Positions 23,125 to 34,511 of a DNA stretch of 64,000 bases are shown piece after piece. Every line of letters begins with the position of its first letter. Within the stretch, counting starts at the first letter, position 1. The DNA comes from Distichodus sexfasciatus (lineage: Eukaryota; Chordata; Actinopteri; Characiformes; Distichodontidae). The stretch is taken from positions 6,360,495 through 6,424,494 of the forward strand of contig JAVGVS010000001.1 in the NCBI GenBank assembly GCA_032718565.1, in the 5' to 3' direction. Position numbers and translations under genes: made by a program. Under the pieces are notes generated by a model. That model searched no databases, had not been told where the DNA came from, and worked only from the letters and a program-made list of their open reading frames with translations.

Positions 23125-23440
23125 TTGCAGAATAACAAGCAGGCTGTATGGTTTTCATCAACCTGATGTCAATGCCGTGTTACTTGGACAGGGATAATCA
23201 GGCTATGCCCTACTATTTCTTCATGGAATCCCAGAGGAAATGTGAGCATGCTGATTAAACCAGAGGGAAAGAAGGATCTGTAGAACATCAGGCAGCCAGA
23301 ACATAATGACTGGGGCAGTGATGTGGAGGATACTGAGGAAGGCCTGCAGCTTAGATTGAGATGCAGCGCTTGAACTTGCAGGTAAGTTCATCAAAGCGGT
23401 GGCCATCTGTGTGACCAACTCTTAAAGCGTGGGGACACCT
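23125..23440 (+). pseudogene. Intronless ferritin (heavy/middle-chain) pseudogene fragment
   Basis: Translated forward, it gives LMSMPCYLDRDNQAMPYYFF, followed by a ME.QRKCEHAD segment (23172-23255). It then continues after stops and frameshifts with RG.K, IRQPEHNDWGS, LQL, a LELAGKF segment and HLCDQL. This follows the order of vertebrate ferritin: YLSMAYYFDRDDVALPGFAHFF, REHAEK, NQRG, IKKPERDEWGS, ALQL, LLELHKL, HLCDFL. At least three stops and two frameshifts are present. The ferritin blocks run without introns across positions where vertebrate ferritin genes are spliced, which indicates a processed retrocopy. Iron-binding ability is lost. It lies between the orphan first exon and gene 3. 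Confidence 0.75.
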
Positions 23441-24005
23441 CAGAACACCACAGCTGAGCAAACAAAGTGCACATACATTATTTCAACCAAATAAAACATC
23501 TTATTGTCATGGGTTAATTTTCTTGCATTTATTTGAAGTTTGAAATAAAGGTAATTATATCAGAAGTATAATGTCTGCATTTTATCATTCTCATTTAATT
23601 GAGGTCTATTTACTTTTAAAGATTTTCAAATTTGGTAAGCAGGGAACATAAAGTAAGCAAAAACTGAGATTTTAAAGTTTACCAGTGTTATCTACATTAT
23701 CTAAATGAGAGCAATCAATGAGTTTTTTGAATGTACAAAATTATAAAATCATTATTAAGAATTAGCCAGTTATCTACCCTCATGCATGTTCTGCATGAGT
23801 AAAAAAAATCTAACAAAAAGCGACATATGATATTATGTTCTTCTGAGAATAATTGCATAAGACATTTTTTTTATATCACATAATCGTACAAGGGGTTAAC
23901 TACAACAATTTCACTCTTTGTGGAAATGACAAAGACAAATTGCCCAACTGACAAGCACTAAAAACACCTTTTGTGTTTGGCAGCAGACCATTTTGTTAGG
24001 AAAAA

Positions 24006-24015
24006 GCTGACATCA
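24006..24015 (+). promoter_or_regulatory. Maf-like half-site upstream of crystallin gene 3
   Basis: GCTGACATCA contains the GCTGAC core and lies about 45 bp upstream of the TATA box, in the position expected for a Maf site in gamma-crystallin promoters. No other site is clear. Confidence 0.3.
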
Positions 24016-24058
24016 AAAGTTAATTGATGTCATTGACAATGTCTGTTTTCCTAAGGGT

Positions 24059-24066
24059 TATAAAAG
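24059..24066 (+). promoter_or_regulatory. TATA box of crystallin gene 3
   Basis: TATAAAAG, 61 bases upstream of the ATG at 24120. Confidence 0.75.
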
Positions 24067-24119
24067 GGTCCCTCTGATCCTCTGGCAGTGTTGTAGTGAG
24101 ACGACATTGATCCAACACA

Positions 24120-24883
24120 ATGGGAAAGGTAAGCCTGTTGTCTCATCTTTTGTCTTATTGTGTCCATGTGCAATTTAAACAAATGTGACAGAAAACCTTT
24201 AAATGTTTACAATAGTGGGACTGAATTCACAAGTCCTTTTATAAAAAAAAGTAAATAACAACAAAATGTTTTTCAGATTATCTTCTATGAAGATAGGAAC
24301 TTTCAAGGCCGTTCCTATGAGTGCAGCAGCGACTGTGCTGACCTGCACTCCCATTTCAGTCGCTGCAATTCCATTCAGGTAGAGAGTGGGTACTGGATGG
24401 TCTATGAAAGACCAAACTTTATGGGTTACCAGTACTTCCTCCGAAGAGGAGAATATCCTGATTACCAGCAATGGATGGGTTTTAATGATTGTGTCAGATC
24501 CTGCCGTATGATTCCTCAAGTGAGTCTTGCTGTTGAATTCCTATAACAGAAGTTTGTGTCTTATTCAGACTCAACTGACATAGTATTAACTTGCCTATGC
24601 TTTGGTCCCACAGCAACAAGGATCTCACAGAATGAGAATCTATGAGCATTCTGACTTCGGGGGTCAAATGATGGAGTTCACGGACGACTGTCCCTCCCTA
24701 TATGATCGTTTCCACTACAATGACATCCATTCCTGCAATGTGCTTGATGGATTCTGGCTCTTCTATGAACATCCCAATTACAGAGGCAGACAATATCTCC
24801 TGCGACCTGGTGAATACAGGAGATACAGTGACTGGGGAGCCATGAGCCCAAGGATTGGTTCAATTAGGCGCATTGCTTACTGA
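24120..24883 (+). CDS. Gamma-crystallin gene 3 (three exons, 173 aa)
   Basis: Lens gamma-crystallin with four Greek keys. Exons: 24120-24128 (MGK), 24277-24519 (81 codons), 24614-24883 (90 codons with stop); phase 0 throughout. All four canonical Trp are present (GYWMV, QQWMG, GFWLF, DWGA). The second domain opens SHRMRIYEHSDFGGQMMEF and ends GSIRRIAY, close to the classical vertebrate gamma A-F pattern and to fish M3/M7 types; the exact subtype was not determined. AATAAA follows 40 bases after the stop. The orphan first exon at 22652 could give an alternative N-terminus. It is convergent with gene 4. Confidence 0.93.
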
Positions 24884-24922
24884 AATGGAGAGGCTAATGA
24901 GTCAAACATGAAAGTCTGAACA

Positions 24923-24928
24923 AATAAA
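24923..24928 (+). terminator. Polyadenylation signal of crystallin gene 3
   Basis: AATAAA, 40 bases after the stop codon. Confidence 0.75.
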
Positions 24929-24929
24929 A

Positions 24930-26060
24930 CATTCAGCAAAAATCTATCTTTTGCTCATTCATATTATTCCTTTTAATATCGAATTAATCAGATAGAAATA
25001 GTAATGACTAATTTGAGTGCATAACATATTCTATGGAAAGTTCTATGGAAAATATTATTACTTAAATTGAGATATATGCTGGCTGAGAGAGCCCAATGCA
25101 ATTCAAAGTAAAATGTGTTGCAAAGCAACAAAATATATCAAGTTCAAAATGCTCATGCAAACACACTACATTTACAAAGATACTACACAAATCCAGAAAA
25201 TGGGGTGTGTTCACAATGACAAGTAATTCCATTGTTTAAACACTTTCCTCAAAATACAACACATGCAACATTTTACAGAGACGGGCTGCAAATGCAGAAA
25301 ACACAGTCAACTTCCGAAATTTGCATTGCTATCAGCCACAATACAACAGAAGTGTTTCCAGGGCATGTTTTTTGGGAGGTCACATGCTAATTAGCTCTTA
25401 AGTTGCATCAAGTATGTTGCATAAGGCTGTAGGGCTTCATAAATCAGATTTGATTAGCTTTGCATTGAACCAAAGTATAAAGAATGTTTTTCTCAAGAAA
25501 AATTCTCGGGTCAACATATATCTGCATATGAGACTTCAACATGTTATGTTGCATAAAGCACAACATATTTGGTTATGCAAAGTGGTTATGCATCATACAA
25601 CAGAAGAAACTTGCTCTAAAATAAATTCAAATTCAGTTAGCTCCGTACCACTAGGTGTCAGTATAAACTTCAAGAGGACGGTAAATTAATTTAAGGACAA
25701 ATTAGTTTCTTTAAATGGCACTATAACTGACAGAGAATTTGCTTATTTGATAATGGTTCAGTGATAACTGTTAAAATTCAATTCATAAAATGAAAAACAG
25801 TTCACAAATCAAGATATTTAGTTATAGTTAAACCTACGAACAGCACAGAAGACAGTAGATAGTTGGAGAATTTTCAGTCCTTCATATTCTGATCGCCAAA
25901 TATTGATAGATCTTATAAATGAATGATAAACTGCAATGACCGATTTAAATTTCATACCTCGCGGATGACAGATATCTAGCACAGTGTCTTCACTTTGAAT
26001 TGCCCAATCCCAGAAAAAGAGGAGACATGTGATCATCTTATTCAATTTAAATATTGATGT
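24930..26060. other. Intergenic between convergent crystallin genes 3 and 4
   Basis: No gene seen. The part at 25080-25390, rich in CAAA/CACA words, may be an old interspersed repeat but shows no ends. Confidence 0.45.
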
Positions 26061-26067
26061 TAAAATA

Positions 26068-26450
26068 CAGCTCCGGAAAAAAATAAGAGACCACATCACT
26101 TTTTCTGTTCTCTGACTTTGCAATTTGTGGCTGTGAGTGTAAAATGTAATGGTTGCTATTCTTTTATGAGCTATTGCAGTTGCAGATCTGTGGAAAACAA
26201 GAAAGCAGTCCATATTTTAAAACATATGTGTAGTTTGAAACTTCTAGGTTAGATTAAGATCATTTACTCCATAAGATAGTAAGATAAAAGATAATATCAT
26301 TTACTACAAAAATGTTTGGAATTTTGAAATCAGCATGGTAAAGTTATAAAAGAACATTAACTTGTATATTTTACACAGACACATAGCTACAAATTTTAAA
26401 ACCAATGTAGGAAATTATTTTTGTGTGGTATCTTATTTTTTCTGGAGCTG
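26068..26450. mobile_element. Non-autonomous TA-flanked DNA transposon (MITE-like)
   Basis: Both ends carry an inverted CAGCTCCGGAAAAAAATAAG-type repeat; the right end, read inward, is CAGCTCCAGAAAAAATAAGA. TA dinucleotides flank the element on each side (26066-26067 and 26451-26452). This end sequence is a familiar high-copy repeat in teleost genomes. The 383-bp interior has no transposase. TA duplication would fit a Tc1/mariner-type mechanism, but the superfamily is not certain. Confidence 0.75.
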
Positions 26451-26570
26451 TATCTTATTAAAAAGAAATAACAGTTCTGTTTGCTTATTTAACTTATAAT
26501 CATTCAATAAACAAATGCTCAAATATTCACAAATGGAATAAAACACTAAATACAGATATGAGGAGATTGT

Positions 26571-26576
26571 TTTATT
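26571..26576 (-). terminator. Polyadenylation signal of crystallin gene 4
   Basis: AATAAA on the minus strand, 19 bases after the stop codon. Confidence 0.7.
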
Positions 26577-26594
26577 GTTCACAGCATCAGGAGT

Positions 26595-27582
26595 TTAGCA
26601 GATGTCAGTGATTCGTCTCATGCTCATGATTCTCATGGTACTTGTTCCTAAGATCTCCCTGAAGCTCCTGTAATCTCCAGGCCTCATGTACATCATCCTG
26701 CCTCTGTAGTGTGGCTGCTCATACATGAGCCAGTGACCCTCCATGACCTGGCAGGACTGGCAGTCAGACATGTGGAAGCGCTCCATTATGGAGTCACAGT
26801 CTTCCATTAGCTCCATCATCTGTCCTGTAAAACTTTCCCTTTCGTAGATCCTCATTCTGAAGGATCCTCTGTGCTGTAAATCAAAGATTAACGCTGATGC
26901 CATTCACTAAGAATTATGAAGGAGTTCCTGCATTCCAACCCTTTCATGCACTGTTTGAGTGGACAACCAGTTTCAACTTAGTGGCTCAAAATTCATGCAT
27001 GAAAAATTCAATAATATGACAAAATGCATGTGCGTGCATGCATGCAAGGGTGGCTGATTATTATTTGCTGCAAAAAATGGAATGAAACACAAACTTAACT
27101 AATATTTTTCAGATCTGTATAGTTTAACTGAGCCTTTACCTGGGGAATCATACGGCAGGATTTGATGGTATTAAACATCATGCCCATACTCATCAAGCGC
27201 TGAAGATCATGGTACTCTCCTCTTCTCAGGAAATACTGGTTACCCATGAAGGTGTTGTTCTCATATACCATGAAGCAGCCACTCTCCACCCTGATGGAGC
27301 TCACACGGCCCAGGTAGGAGGAAATATCGTTGCAGTCACTCATGCAATCATAACTGCGCCCTTGAAAGTTCCTCTCCTCGTAAAAGATGATCTGCAAGAA
27401 TTGAAACAGTTATTTGCTATTATGCAGTTTTTGAAGCACATATACAATTGTATGATCAGTAAAATCCTGCAAAATATCATTCAACATATCAGGCAGCTGT
27501 AGTATGCTGTCTATGAAGAAAACTATTGTAATTCAGATATGATTCTGCACAGATTAAATCCAAACATGACTACCTTGCCCAT
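26595..27582 (-). CDS. Gamma-M2-type crystallin gene 4 (three exons, 179 aa)
   Basis: Very methionine-rich fish lens crystallin. Exons on the minus strand: 27574-27582 (MGK), 27140-27391 (84 codons), 26595-26873 (93 codons with stop); all phase 0. It has 23 Met in 179 residues (13 percent), and a single Trp (GHWLMY). The first domain carries LMSMGMMFN where other members have a Trp-containing WMG turn. FMVYENNTFMG replaces the usual ERPNYMG. The C-terminus is RRITDIC. It is related to gene 2 but in opposite orientation. A TATA box lies at 27645-27651. Confidence 0.93.
26937..27004. repeat. Short palindromic repeat (CCCTTTCATGCA family)
   Basis: It starts AACCCTTTCATGCAC and ends TGCATGAAA, forming short inverted ends around a TTTGAGTGG segment. 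The same start and internal word are at 11208-11290. It lies in intron 2 of crystallin gene 4. Confidence 0.5.
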
Positions 27583-27644
27583 CTTTGCAGATTTTTTACC
27601 CCAGTGCTTTAGATTACTGTACTACAGCCTTCTTTGGTGGTCTG

Positions 27645-27651
27645 TTTTATA
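27645..27651 (-). promoter_or_regulatory. TATA box of crystallin gene 4
   Basis: TATAAAA on the minus strand, about 65 bases upstream of the ATG at 27582. Confidence 0.7.
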
Positions 27652-27659
27652 CAAAAAGC

Positions 27660-28720
27660 AGGGGCCACATTTTGTTGTTATTCAAATTTCCAAAGTTGAT
27701 GAACTGGCACTATGGCTTCTGGTGAATGGGGCTACTAAATTGTGACAATAGTTATCCTCTATACATTTCTGGCATCCTTTATATGCATTGTCTGCTACGA
27801 TAAAAGCACAGCTTTTGTTTTGTACAGTGCGAATGTTCTTTGCATATAGTTAATCACTAAAGGTGCAGACCAACTAACATTGACAAAATGGGCAGGATTT
27901 AAATATATATTTCCTAATCAATTTGACATTTTGAGCAGCATGTTTAAACTGTAAAATGCAGTTGGCATAGTAAAATAGCTCTTCTATTATGCTTTATATT
28001 GTACATGATTACTTCAAAATTCAGATAGTGTCAAAGATGTCATGCAGTTAAGAGAGTAGCATCAAGCTAATTATATATTGCAAATAGCACTACAAAAATG
28101 TAACTAGAAAAATTCTAATAAATATTAAAATTGCCAGAGTTTTATACTTTTGGGTAGGCCCAGCTTATTTGCAGGACTGTGTTTTGGTTGAAGTGACACC
28201 ATGTATTTACGTTTTTATTATTTAAGCAACATCTTTTGGAGCAAAATTATATATGATGCATAGCCTGCAAACACAATAAATGAGTCATTCGAATTGTGTG
28301 CACAACACCACAAATGGTTATGTTGCATTAATATAAATGAGCAGTTATTATGCACTGTAATAAATACAGAAGAGTATAAGGAAATGTGGTTCATTGTTCA
28401 GTCATTGTGTGATTTTCACAAAAATTTGAAAGTTAACTTTATTTGTAACTTTATTAAGTTACGGAAGTAAAGACAGCAGGCAGATAGTAAGGCAAAAAGC
28501 TGCAAGCTGTTTGGGGTCTTCACCTAGGCATGATGATATTGGCATTGTTTGCCCCAAAACAAATAGAATTCTTGAGTACTGCAGATGCCATCCTTTAAAA
28601 AAATAATCCACATTAATTTAGAAGATCTTGTGCATAATACCTACACCATTGATCTAAAAATTGGGCTACTTAATATTTTATCATTAACTGCTAAAGTTCT
28701 TCATATGCAACTGAAGAAGT
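27660..28720. other. Intergenic, no gene seen
   Basis: AT-rich sequence without a recognised exon or repeat boundary. Confidence 0.5.
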
Positions 28721-28724
28721 TGGT

Positions 28725-28950
28725 AGAATTTTGGTTAAGGGGTTCAACCTGTAATCGGTATGTTGCTGGTTCGAAACCAGAACCAGCAAAGGTACCACTG
28801 AAGTACTTGTGAGCAAAGTACCGTCTCCAAGCATGGCTCCAAGGGGTGCTGCCCATGTCAGCTGCCCACCGCTTACTTCACAAATGGGTCAAATGCAGAG
28901 GTTACATTTCGTCTGTGCTGTGCTGTGTTCGCAATGACAAATAATCACTG
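28725..28950 (+). mobile_element. tRNA-derived SINE with retained pol III boxes
   Basis: An A-box-like TGGTAGAATTTTGGTTAAG precedes a B-box GGTTCGAAACC (28768-28778). It is followed by a CAGCTGCCCACCGCTTACTTC body and a tail with AAATGCAGAGG and ACATTTCG, then GACAAATAATCACT. This matches a widespread teleost SINE layout. Confidence 0.75.
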
Positions 28951-28984
28951 ACTTTCAAGACTAAAACCAGTTTCGTCACCTAAC

Positions 28985-29840
28985 TATCTGATTTTATCAA
29001 AAATGGATGTCGAATAACTTTCTACTGCTGAATTCAGATAAAACTGAAGTTCTTCTTATTGGCATTAAAGTTGCCTAAGTCAACTATCTGATATCCTGGT
29101 TAATATTGATAGATTTTCCATTGCACAAAACCATATTATTAAAACTTTGGTGGTGCTATCAATTGTGTCAAATCTTTCATTTGATCCACATTTCTAATAT
29201 TACCCACATTGCTTTCTTTTATCTATTAAATATTGTCTATTTATAACATCTTACTTTTAACACACAGAAATGCGCATGTAAATATGTTTATTAACTCTGG
29301 GCTTGAATTTAAAAAGTGGCATCAAATATGCCTAAACAAACTCCAATTAATTTAGGATGCAGCTGCCTGAAAACATTAAATTTGACCATATTACGCCACT
29401 TCTATTGTCTCTCCACTGACTGCTAGTTAAATCTCACATTGACAAATAATACTAGAATTTGGCCTCTTTGTGGCTTAAATTATGCAATAAACATCTTATT
29501 AATGTTTGTGACTCAGAACTCAAAAGTCAAGGCTTAGAAACAGATTTCCTGAAGAAAGGAGATATCGGTGCTGTCGTCCTGCCACTCTCACTTGATCACT
29601 CAGGGTTGTGGATGGTGGATTGGCATTGTGGATTGTGGATGGGTCTGTGAAGTGTTCTGTAGAAGTCTTATCATAAAAAAAACAACAGGGACTTCTTGAA
29701 CTTTAAATGCTAATTTTACATTTACATACACAAATGAGTATATTTCTGATTGCCCAGATGAAAATCGGGTCCCCTTCTGAGTTTTGATTCCTCTTAAGGT
29801 TTCTTCCCATTAACTACAGAGAGCGTTTCCCCTTTCCACT
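28985..29840 (+). mobile_element. Degenerate non-LTR retrotransposon (3' end)
   Basis: One frame at 28999-29064 reads KWMSNNFLLLNSDKTEVLLI, the conserved LN.DKTE.L..G segment of LINE reverse transcriptases. Further fragments (a HISNITHIAFFYLL-like stretch near 29190-29230) follow, with frameshifts and stops. The 3' part (29770-29840), with a TTAAGGTTTCTTCCCAT segment, is typical of the 3' UTR of fish LINEs. It is dead and truncated. The clade (L2-, Rex- or L1-like) was not assigned. Confidence 0.65.
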
Positions 29841-29884
29841 GTTGACTTTGCTTGTTATGGGCTTGGAGTCTGTAATAGAGTAAG

Positions 29885-30165
29885 TAAAGATGCATTGTGA
29901 CAATATCTAGAAGGTTCTGGGTTTGTGACCCGGGTTGGCCGTGGAACCTTTTTGTGTGGAGATTGCATGCTAACCCCGTATTCGTGTGGGTTTCTTCTGG
30001 GTGCTCCAGTTTCCTCTGACAGGTGTGAATATGAGTGTGTATGCCCTGTGGTGAGTTGGCGCCTACCCAGGATTGTTCCCTGCCTTGCGCCCATAAGTTC
30101 CCGGGACAGGTCCTGGTCCCCCAGCAACCCAAGTTGGGATTAAGCATTTTGGATAATGAATGAAT
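29885..30165 (+). mobile_element. Fish SINE with GTGTGGA/GCATG core
   Basis: It contains the ordered blocks of a common teleost SINE: a GGTTCTGGGTTTGTGACCC B-box-like region, TGTGTGGAGATTGCATGC, CGTGTGGGTTTCTTCTGGG, TGCTCCAGTTTCCTC, a GTATGCCCTGTGG segment and an AATGAATGAATG-type tail. It sits directly after the LINE remnant. Confidence 0.75.
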
Positions 30166-30169
30166 GTTA

Positions 30170-30600
30170 CATTGATGGTAATGCTTTGAATATCATAAAT
30201 TGTTCTTAGGGATCATCTTTGCTTCTTTATTGGTTTGAGTAACTGTTTGCAATAAAGTGTATGCTCTTTCAAGGATGTATACCAGCTTCCTTTTTATGTT
30301 TATAAAGCAGTATATCAAATACTTATAAATTACTTTTGATCACCATGTTTATTAGTCTTTGTTCTTTTGTGCTACATGGCATCCTTTTGACATCATTGCA
30401 GTTAAACATTAAATTTTTCTGCCTCTTGTATAAAATAATTTGAAATGTAAAATAATAAAAATGTATAATGTAATAGAAATGTATAAATCCTTAAATAAAT
30501 AATAATTCAGTGATTTGTATTTTATTTAACCCTCAATATGCAGTAATATACAAAAATCTATTTTAACTCAGAAATAAAATAAAAAAGTTTAATAAATAAG
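30170..30600. other. Intergenic, AT-rich
   Basis: No gene seen; it is rich in AATAAA-like words. Confidence 0.5.
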
Positions 30601-30603
30601 CAG

Positions 30604-30609
30604 TTTATT
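30604..30609 (-). terminator. Polyadenylation signal of crystallin gene 5
   Basis: AATAAA on the minus strand, 24 bases after the stop codon. Confidence 0.65.
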
Positions 30610-30632
30610 TACAATAATTGCAATCAGAATGA

Positions 30633-31422
30633 CTAAAAATCAGTGACTCGTCTGAAAGAGCCAACAATAGCACAGGTTGCACACCAGTCACGGTATCTCC
30701 TGTACTCCCCGGGTCTTAGAAAATACTGCCTTCCCCTGTAATTAGGATATTCATAGAAGATCCAGAAGCCTGTCATTACATTACAGGAGTAAACATGGCG
30801 GTGGTGGAAGCGGTCAGACACACAGGGGCAGTCATCCATGAACTCCATCGTGTGACCGCTGAAGTCGGCTTTTTCATAGATCCTTAATCTGTATGGGCCC
30901 CTATACTGTATGATTCAGAAATTGGAGAAATAATATTTAAGACCAAGCAGAGGCAATTCACATTTGTTTTTTTAGATAAAAATAATAAATAAATAAGTAC
31001 AGAATATTAAAATACTTACAGCTGGAATCAGGCGACAGGATCGGATACAGCTGCTAAATCCCATCCATCTCTGGTAGTCAGGATATTCCCCCTTTCTCAT
31101 GTAATACTGGTGGCCCATGTAGTTTGGCCTTTCGTAAATCATGAAGCAACCACTTTCCACCCTGATGGAGTTGCAGCGGCTAAAGTATGAGTGCAGGTCT
31201 GTGCAGTCATTACTGCACTCATAACTACGACCTTGGAAGTTTCTGTCCTCGTAAAAAACTATCTGTGGTGAAGAGCAACATCAACTTTACTTTGTTATTA
31301 AATAAAAATTTAAGAATATGACGACCTCATACAATCATACAATCAAGTGTCAAGTATTATAGAAACTGATTCAGCTTAAGCACAAAACAGTGGTTTAAAA
31401 ACACGAATCCTACCTTGCCCAT
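30633..31422 (-). CDS. Gamma-crystallin gene 5 (three exons, 174 aa)
   Basis: Fish gamma-crystallin. Exons on the minus strand: 31414-31422 (MGK), 31020-31262 (81 codons), 30633-30905 (91 codons with stop); phase 0. Three of the four canonical Trp are kept (RWMG, FWIFY, DWCA); the first is replaced in GCFMIYERPNYMG. The second domain opens YRGPYRLRIYEKADFSG and ends GSFRRVTDF. Intron 2 is only 114 bp. A TATAAAAAGG box lies about 35 bp upstream of the start. The exact M-subtype is not assigned. Confidence 0.93.
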
Positions 31423-31456
31423 GGTCTCCGCTGGAGAGATTCCACATGTTTCCCAA

Positions 31457-31466
31457 CCTTTTTATA
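31457..31466 (-). promoter_or_regulatory. TATA box of crystallin gene 5
   Basis: TATAAAAAGG on the minus strand, 35-45 bases upstream of the ATG. This is closer than in its neighbours, so the 5' UTR is very short. Confidence 0.7.
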
Positions 31467-31469
31467 CTG

Positions 31470-34460
31470 CATCTTCACAAACAAAGCATTGTTATTCAAA
31501 TGAACTCACAGTAAGGGTACTGGCACATGTTTACCTTTGTTTAAGAGCACAACATTGGTTTAGAAATATGGATTTGTATTTGAAAAAAGGATCATTACTT
31601 TTTGGGGGTGTTTCACCTGCATAGACAAGAGAAAAGACTGGTGTGGTATCCATACATCCAAAGTACAATAGTTTGAGAACAATATGGAACATCCTTTTGA
31701 CATTAAATATGTTATGTAACAGTGAAGCCATTTGCTCAGTCCTCACTCTATATGTGGTACATTAGAGGAATTAATTAAATAATCCCTTGTCAAAACCAAA
31801 TATGCAGTTTTGTTTTGTGTAATGATTTGAAGTTTAAGGGCAGCACTGTAGACTAATAAATAAATACTACCAAACATAGACACTATTTCAAACATTCCAA
31901 CAATATTTAGATGCTGATGCTACAATTTGTGACTTTATATATATCTTATATAAGACTTCATAAAGACTGTTCTCAAATACTAACAGATATAAGTAGTTGT
32001 ATGTAATTCAGTCAACATGTTTCTGAGGGTTTTGTTTTAAACTTTTTTTTGCATATTCCAATATTTTTGGATGACTTTCTATTTGTTAACTTGAATTAAA
32101 AATGAGCCAAAAATAATTATAATCATTCATAATCCTTTTAAGCCTGTAATTTCACTTCTGTCTAGATTGATAATTGTTAAAATCTGAGACAAGTAAGACT
32201 ACACATGAGTTAAGGATTTACCCTACCAAATGATCCAAAATAATTATACATGATATTTTATGCAAAAAATTGACACTGAGCCATGTTGACTTTTTGCTGA
32301 GACAAAAATGTGATTTAAAATTTTATTCAGTTAGTATGAGTGTAATATTGGGACGACCTATTTTGACTAACTAAGTACTACACTAAGAGCAATATTTATA
32401 TTACATATAATCCAGAATCCTGTGTAGCACAACACCAAATTTGACTTGTGTGGCAAATTTAATTAGGCAGCTTATTACCAATGCCAGTATTGCAAGTATG
32501 CCATGCATCCAAGGAAGGAAGATCGTGTTTAATGACTAATAATTCACAGAAGCTTGATATGGAAGATATAAGGTAGAAGTGGACCTTATTTTTGGAAAAT
32601 TCAGCTGGGTCTGATATTTTCAGTGGCAGGTAAGCAGCAGGTTACGACCTCATATCTATTTATTGAAATACAAGTCATGTTAATTCATTATTTTCCTTTT
32701 ACATTAGGTCACATTTGATAAAGACAAGTCAAAAAGTGCATTAAGTACAGCAATACAAAAGCAATTACTGTGCAGAAGTTTAAGTTAACAGAGGTGGACC
32801 CTCCACGGCCTCTATTAGAACATGCCTATGTAAAGATAAATAAAACATACTGATTGCATAATTCTTTGTATATATCAGACAATAGTAGGGATTTAATAAT
32901 AATGATGGAGCCTGTTATTGGGCATATTAGAAAATTGAGAAAGAGGTTTTAGTGAAGTCACGTGACAGTTCTCAGCTTTAAGCAAATTGGACATACTAGA
33001 TACTAAATATTAAATTAAAAACAAAAACAAACAGAAACCATCACAAGAAAGTCTATTCATATTCCCACTATACTGAAAGAATGCTAAATGTTAATGATAC
33101 CCAGAAAACTAAAGCAGGATGTTGGACCTTACTGAAGGCCCAAATGTGACAGTTGCTTCAGGACATTGCAGAATTGTGGTTTGAATATAGCTAGAGATTC
33201 ATGGCCTAAACTATTGTTTGAACTAATGTAGAAATTTCTGAAATCTGAAAAATTCAGAAATTTTTGGAGAGTTTCCCTGCAGCACCACAGGTCATGCCAC
33301 ATGTGGCATTTGAATAGGCTGGTTATAGACTTCTTATAGATCTTAAAGCTTAATGGTTTATTGTATATTAGTTAATCTGCCTCTATTAAAAATTCTGAAT
33401 AATCATGTGGTACACTTATTAGAAACAAATTGTGATACCTAACTCTAAAAGGCTATTTCAACTACATTTCAACTACTTAAACTGTAGTAAATATACAGTT
33501 TGTATTTGTAGCTAAATTGATAACAAATATGAATAATCCCACATGACATATTTCTTTTCTTTTTTTGTATGTGCTCTCCAGCCAAAAAAGATCAGGTCAT
33601 TGTTTATCTAACATAGCATTTTATTTTATAATATGTAACAAGTTTTATAGCTGAATATTTTGTCTCTAGGATAAACAGTATTGGCCACTGTACAGGGTTC
33701 GGCTTTGTGGGACCACTTTTTTTCTTTTCTCCACTGTTGAGACACCAGGCTTTAGTGAATATTGAAGTCATAGGAATTTAAGGTTTGTTCATGTCTGAAG
33801 TTAGGGCTATGATGGAAAATTCACCAAAAACAGAAGTGAGAATATTGCTATAATCATATACTACAGCATATGATAAAAACTATGTGAAGTAAATGAAATG
33901 TTTTGTGCTTCTTTTTATGTTGATATATTAGCTCATGTTGTGATGCAGATCTTTTCTAAAGCCCAGAATCAACTTTCTGTATTGCTTTAATTAACCACAG
34001 TATTGAGTGTAGTGTAGATACCTTTATCATAATACATCACACAAAACCATAGCTATAATATTTATTCAGATACAGTTTGTGAGGAAATATTCTTTTTCAA
34101 TTATATGACAAAAGATACAATATTATAGCATTTTTTGATTAAGTGTGGATGTTTCTTGGTTTCTGGAGTTTATTTAATATTTAATACAACTATTTAATAT
34201 GACTGTAAGGCATATAAATCAACATATGCATTAATCAATATTTCAGATTTGTGTTACAAAAAACAATATTTCAGATTTGTGTTACAGTCAAACAAAATAA
34301 ATCAGCAAGTCAGCAGATAGCAGAAAACTATTCTGCGGTAAAACATACATGGATGTAACTAGTACCAAAATACACTACACAGGTACAAAAGGATACTACA
34401 GAGTACTCTGTGGTTGTACAGGTTGTATCTCTTCAGATTTATTTAACAACAATGAGTATT
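31470..34460. other. Three-kilobase intergenic gap inside the cluster
   Basis: No crystallin remnant or other gene was recognised. The sequence is AT-rich. A perfect 23-bp direct repeat (34236-34258 and 34264-34286) lies near the right end. Confidence 0.5.
34236..34286 (+). repeat. Perfect 23-bp tandem direct repeat
   Basis: The word starting CAATATTTCAGATTTG occurs at 34236-34258 and again at 34264-34286, separated by five A-rich bases. It is probably replication slippage. Confidence 0.9.
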
Positions 34461-34467
34461 GAAAGTT

Positions 34468-34473
34468 TTTATT
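34468..34473 (-). terminator. Polyadenylation signal of crystallin gene 6
   Basis: AATAAA on the minus strand, 39 bases after the stop codon. Confidence 0.6.
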
Positions 34474-34511
34474 ATTTGTAATGAAAAATTTCCTGAAATA
34501 ACATTTTTCAT

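Noticed and set aside
23221..23418. Initial alignment of this stretch to a crystallin exon 3 (AGAGG... TGACTGGGG)
   Set aside because: The similarity is short and requires gaps. The forward translation fits ferritin over about 90 residues in the right order, so ferritin is the better explanation.
28725..28800. Possible tRNA gene (pol III A and B boxes)
   Set aside because: No intact cloverleaf; the sequence continues into a SINE body and tail.
29794..30147. Overlapping frames of 70-117 codons on both strands
   Set aside because: They lie wholly within the SINE at 29885-30165 and the adjacent LINE remnant.
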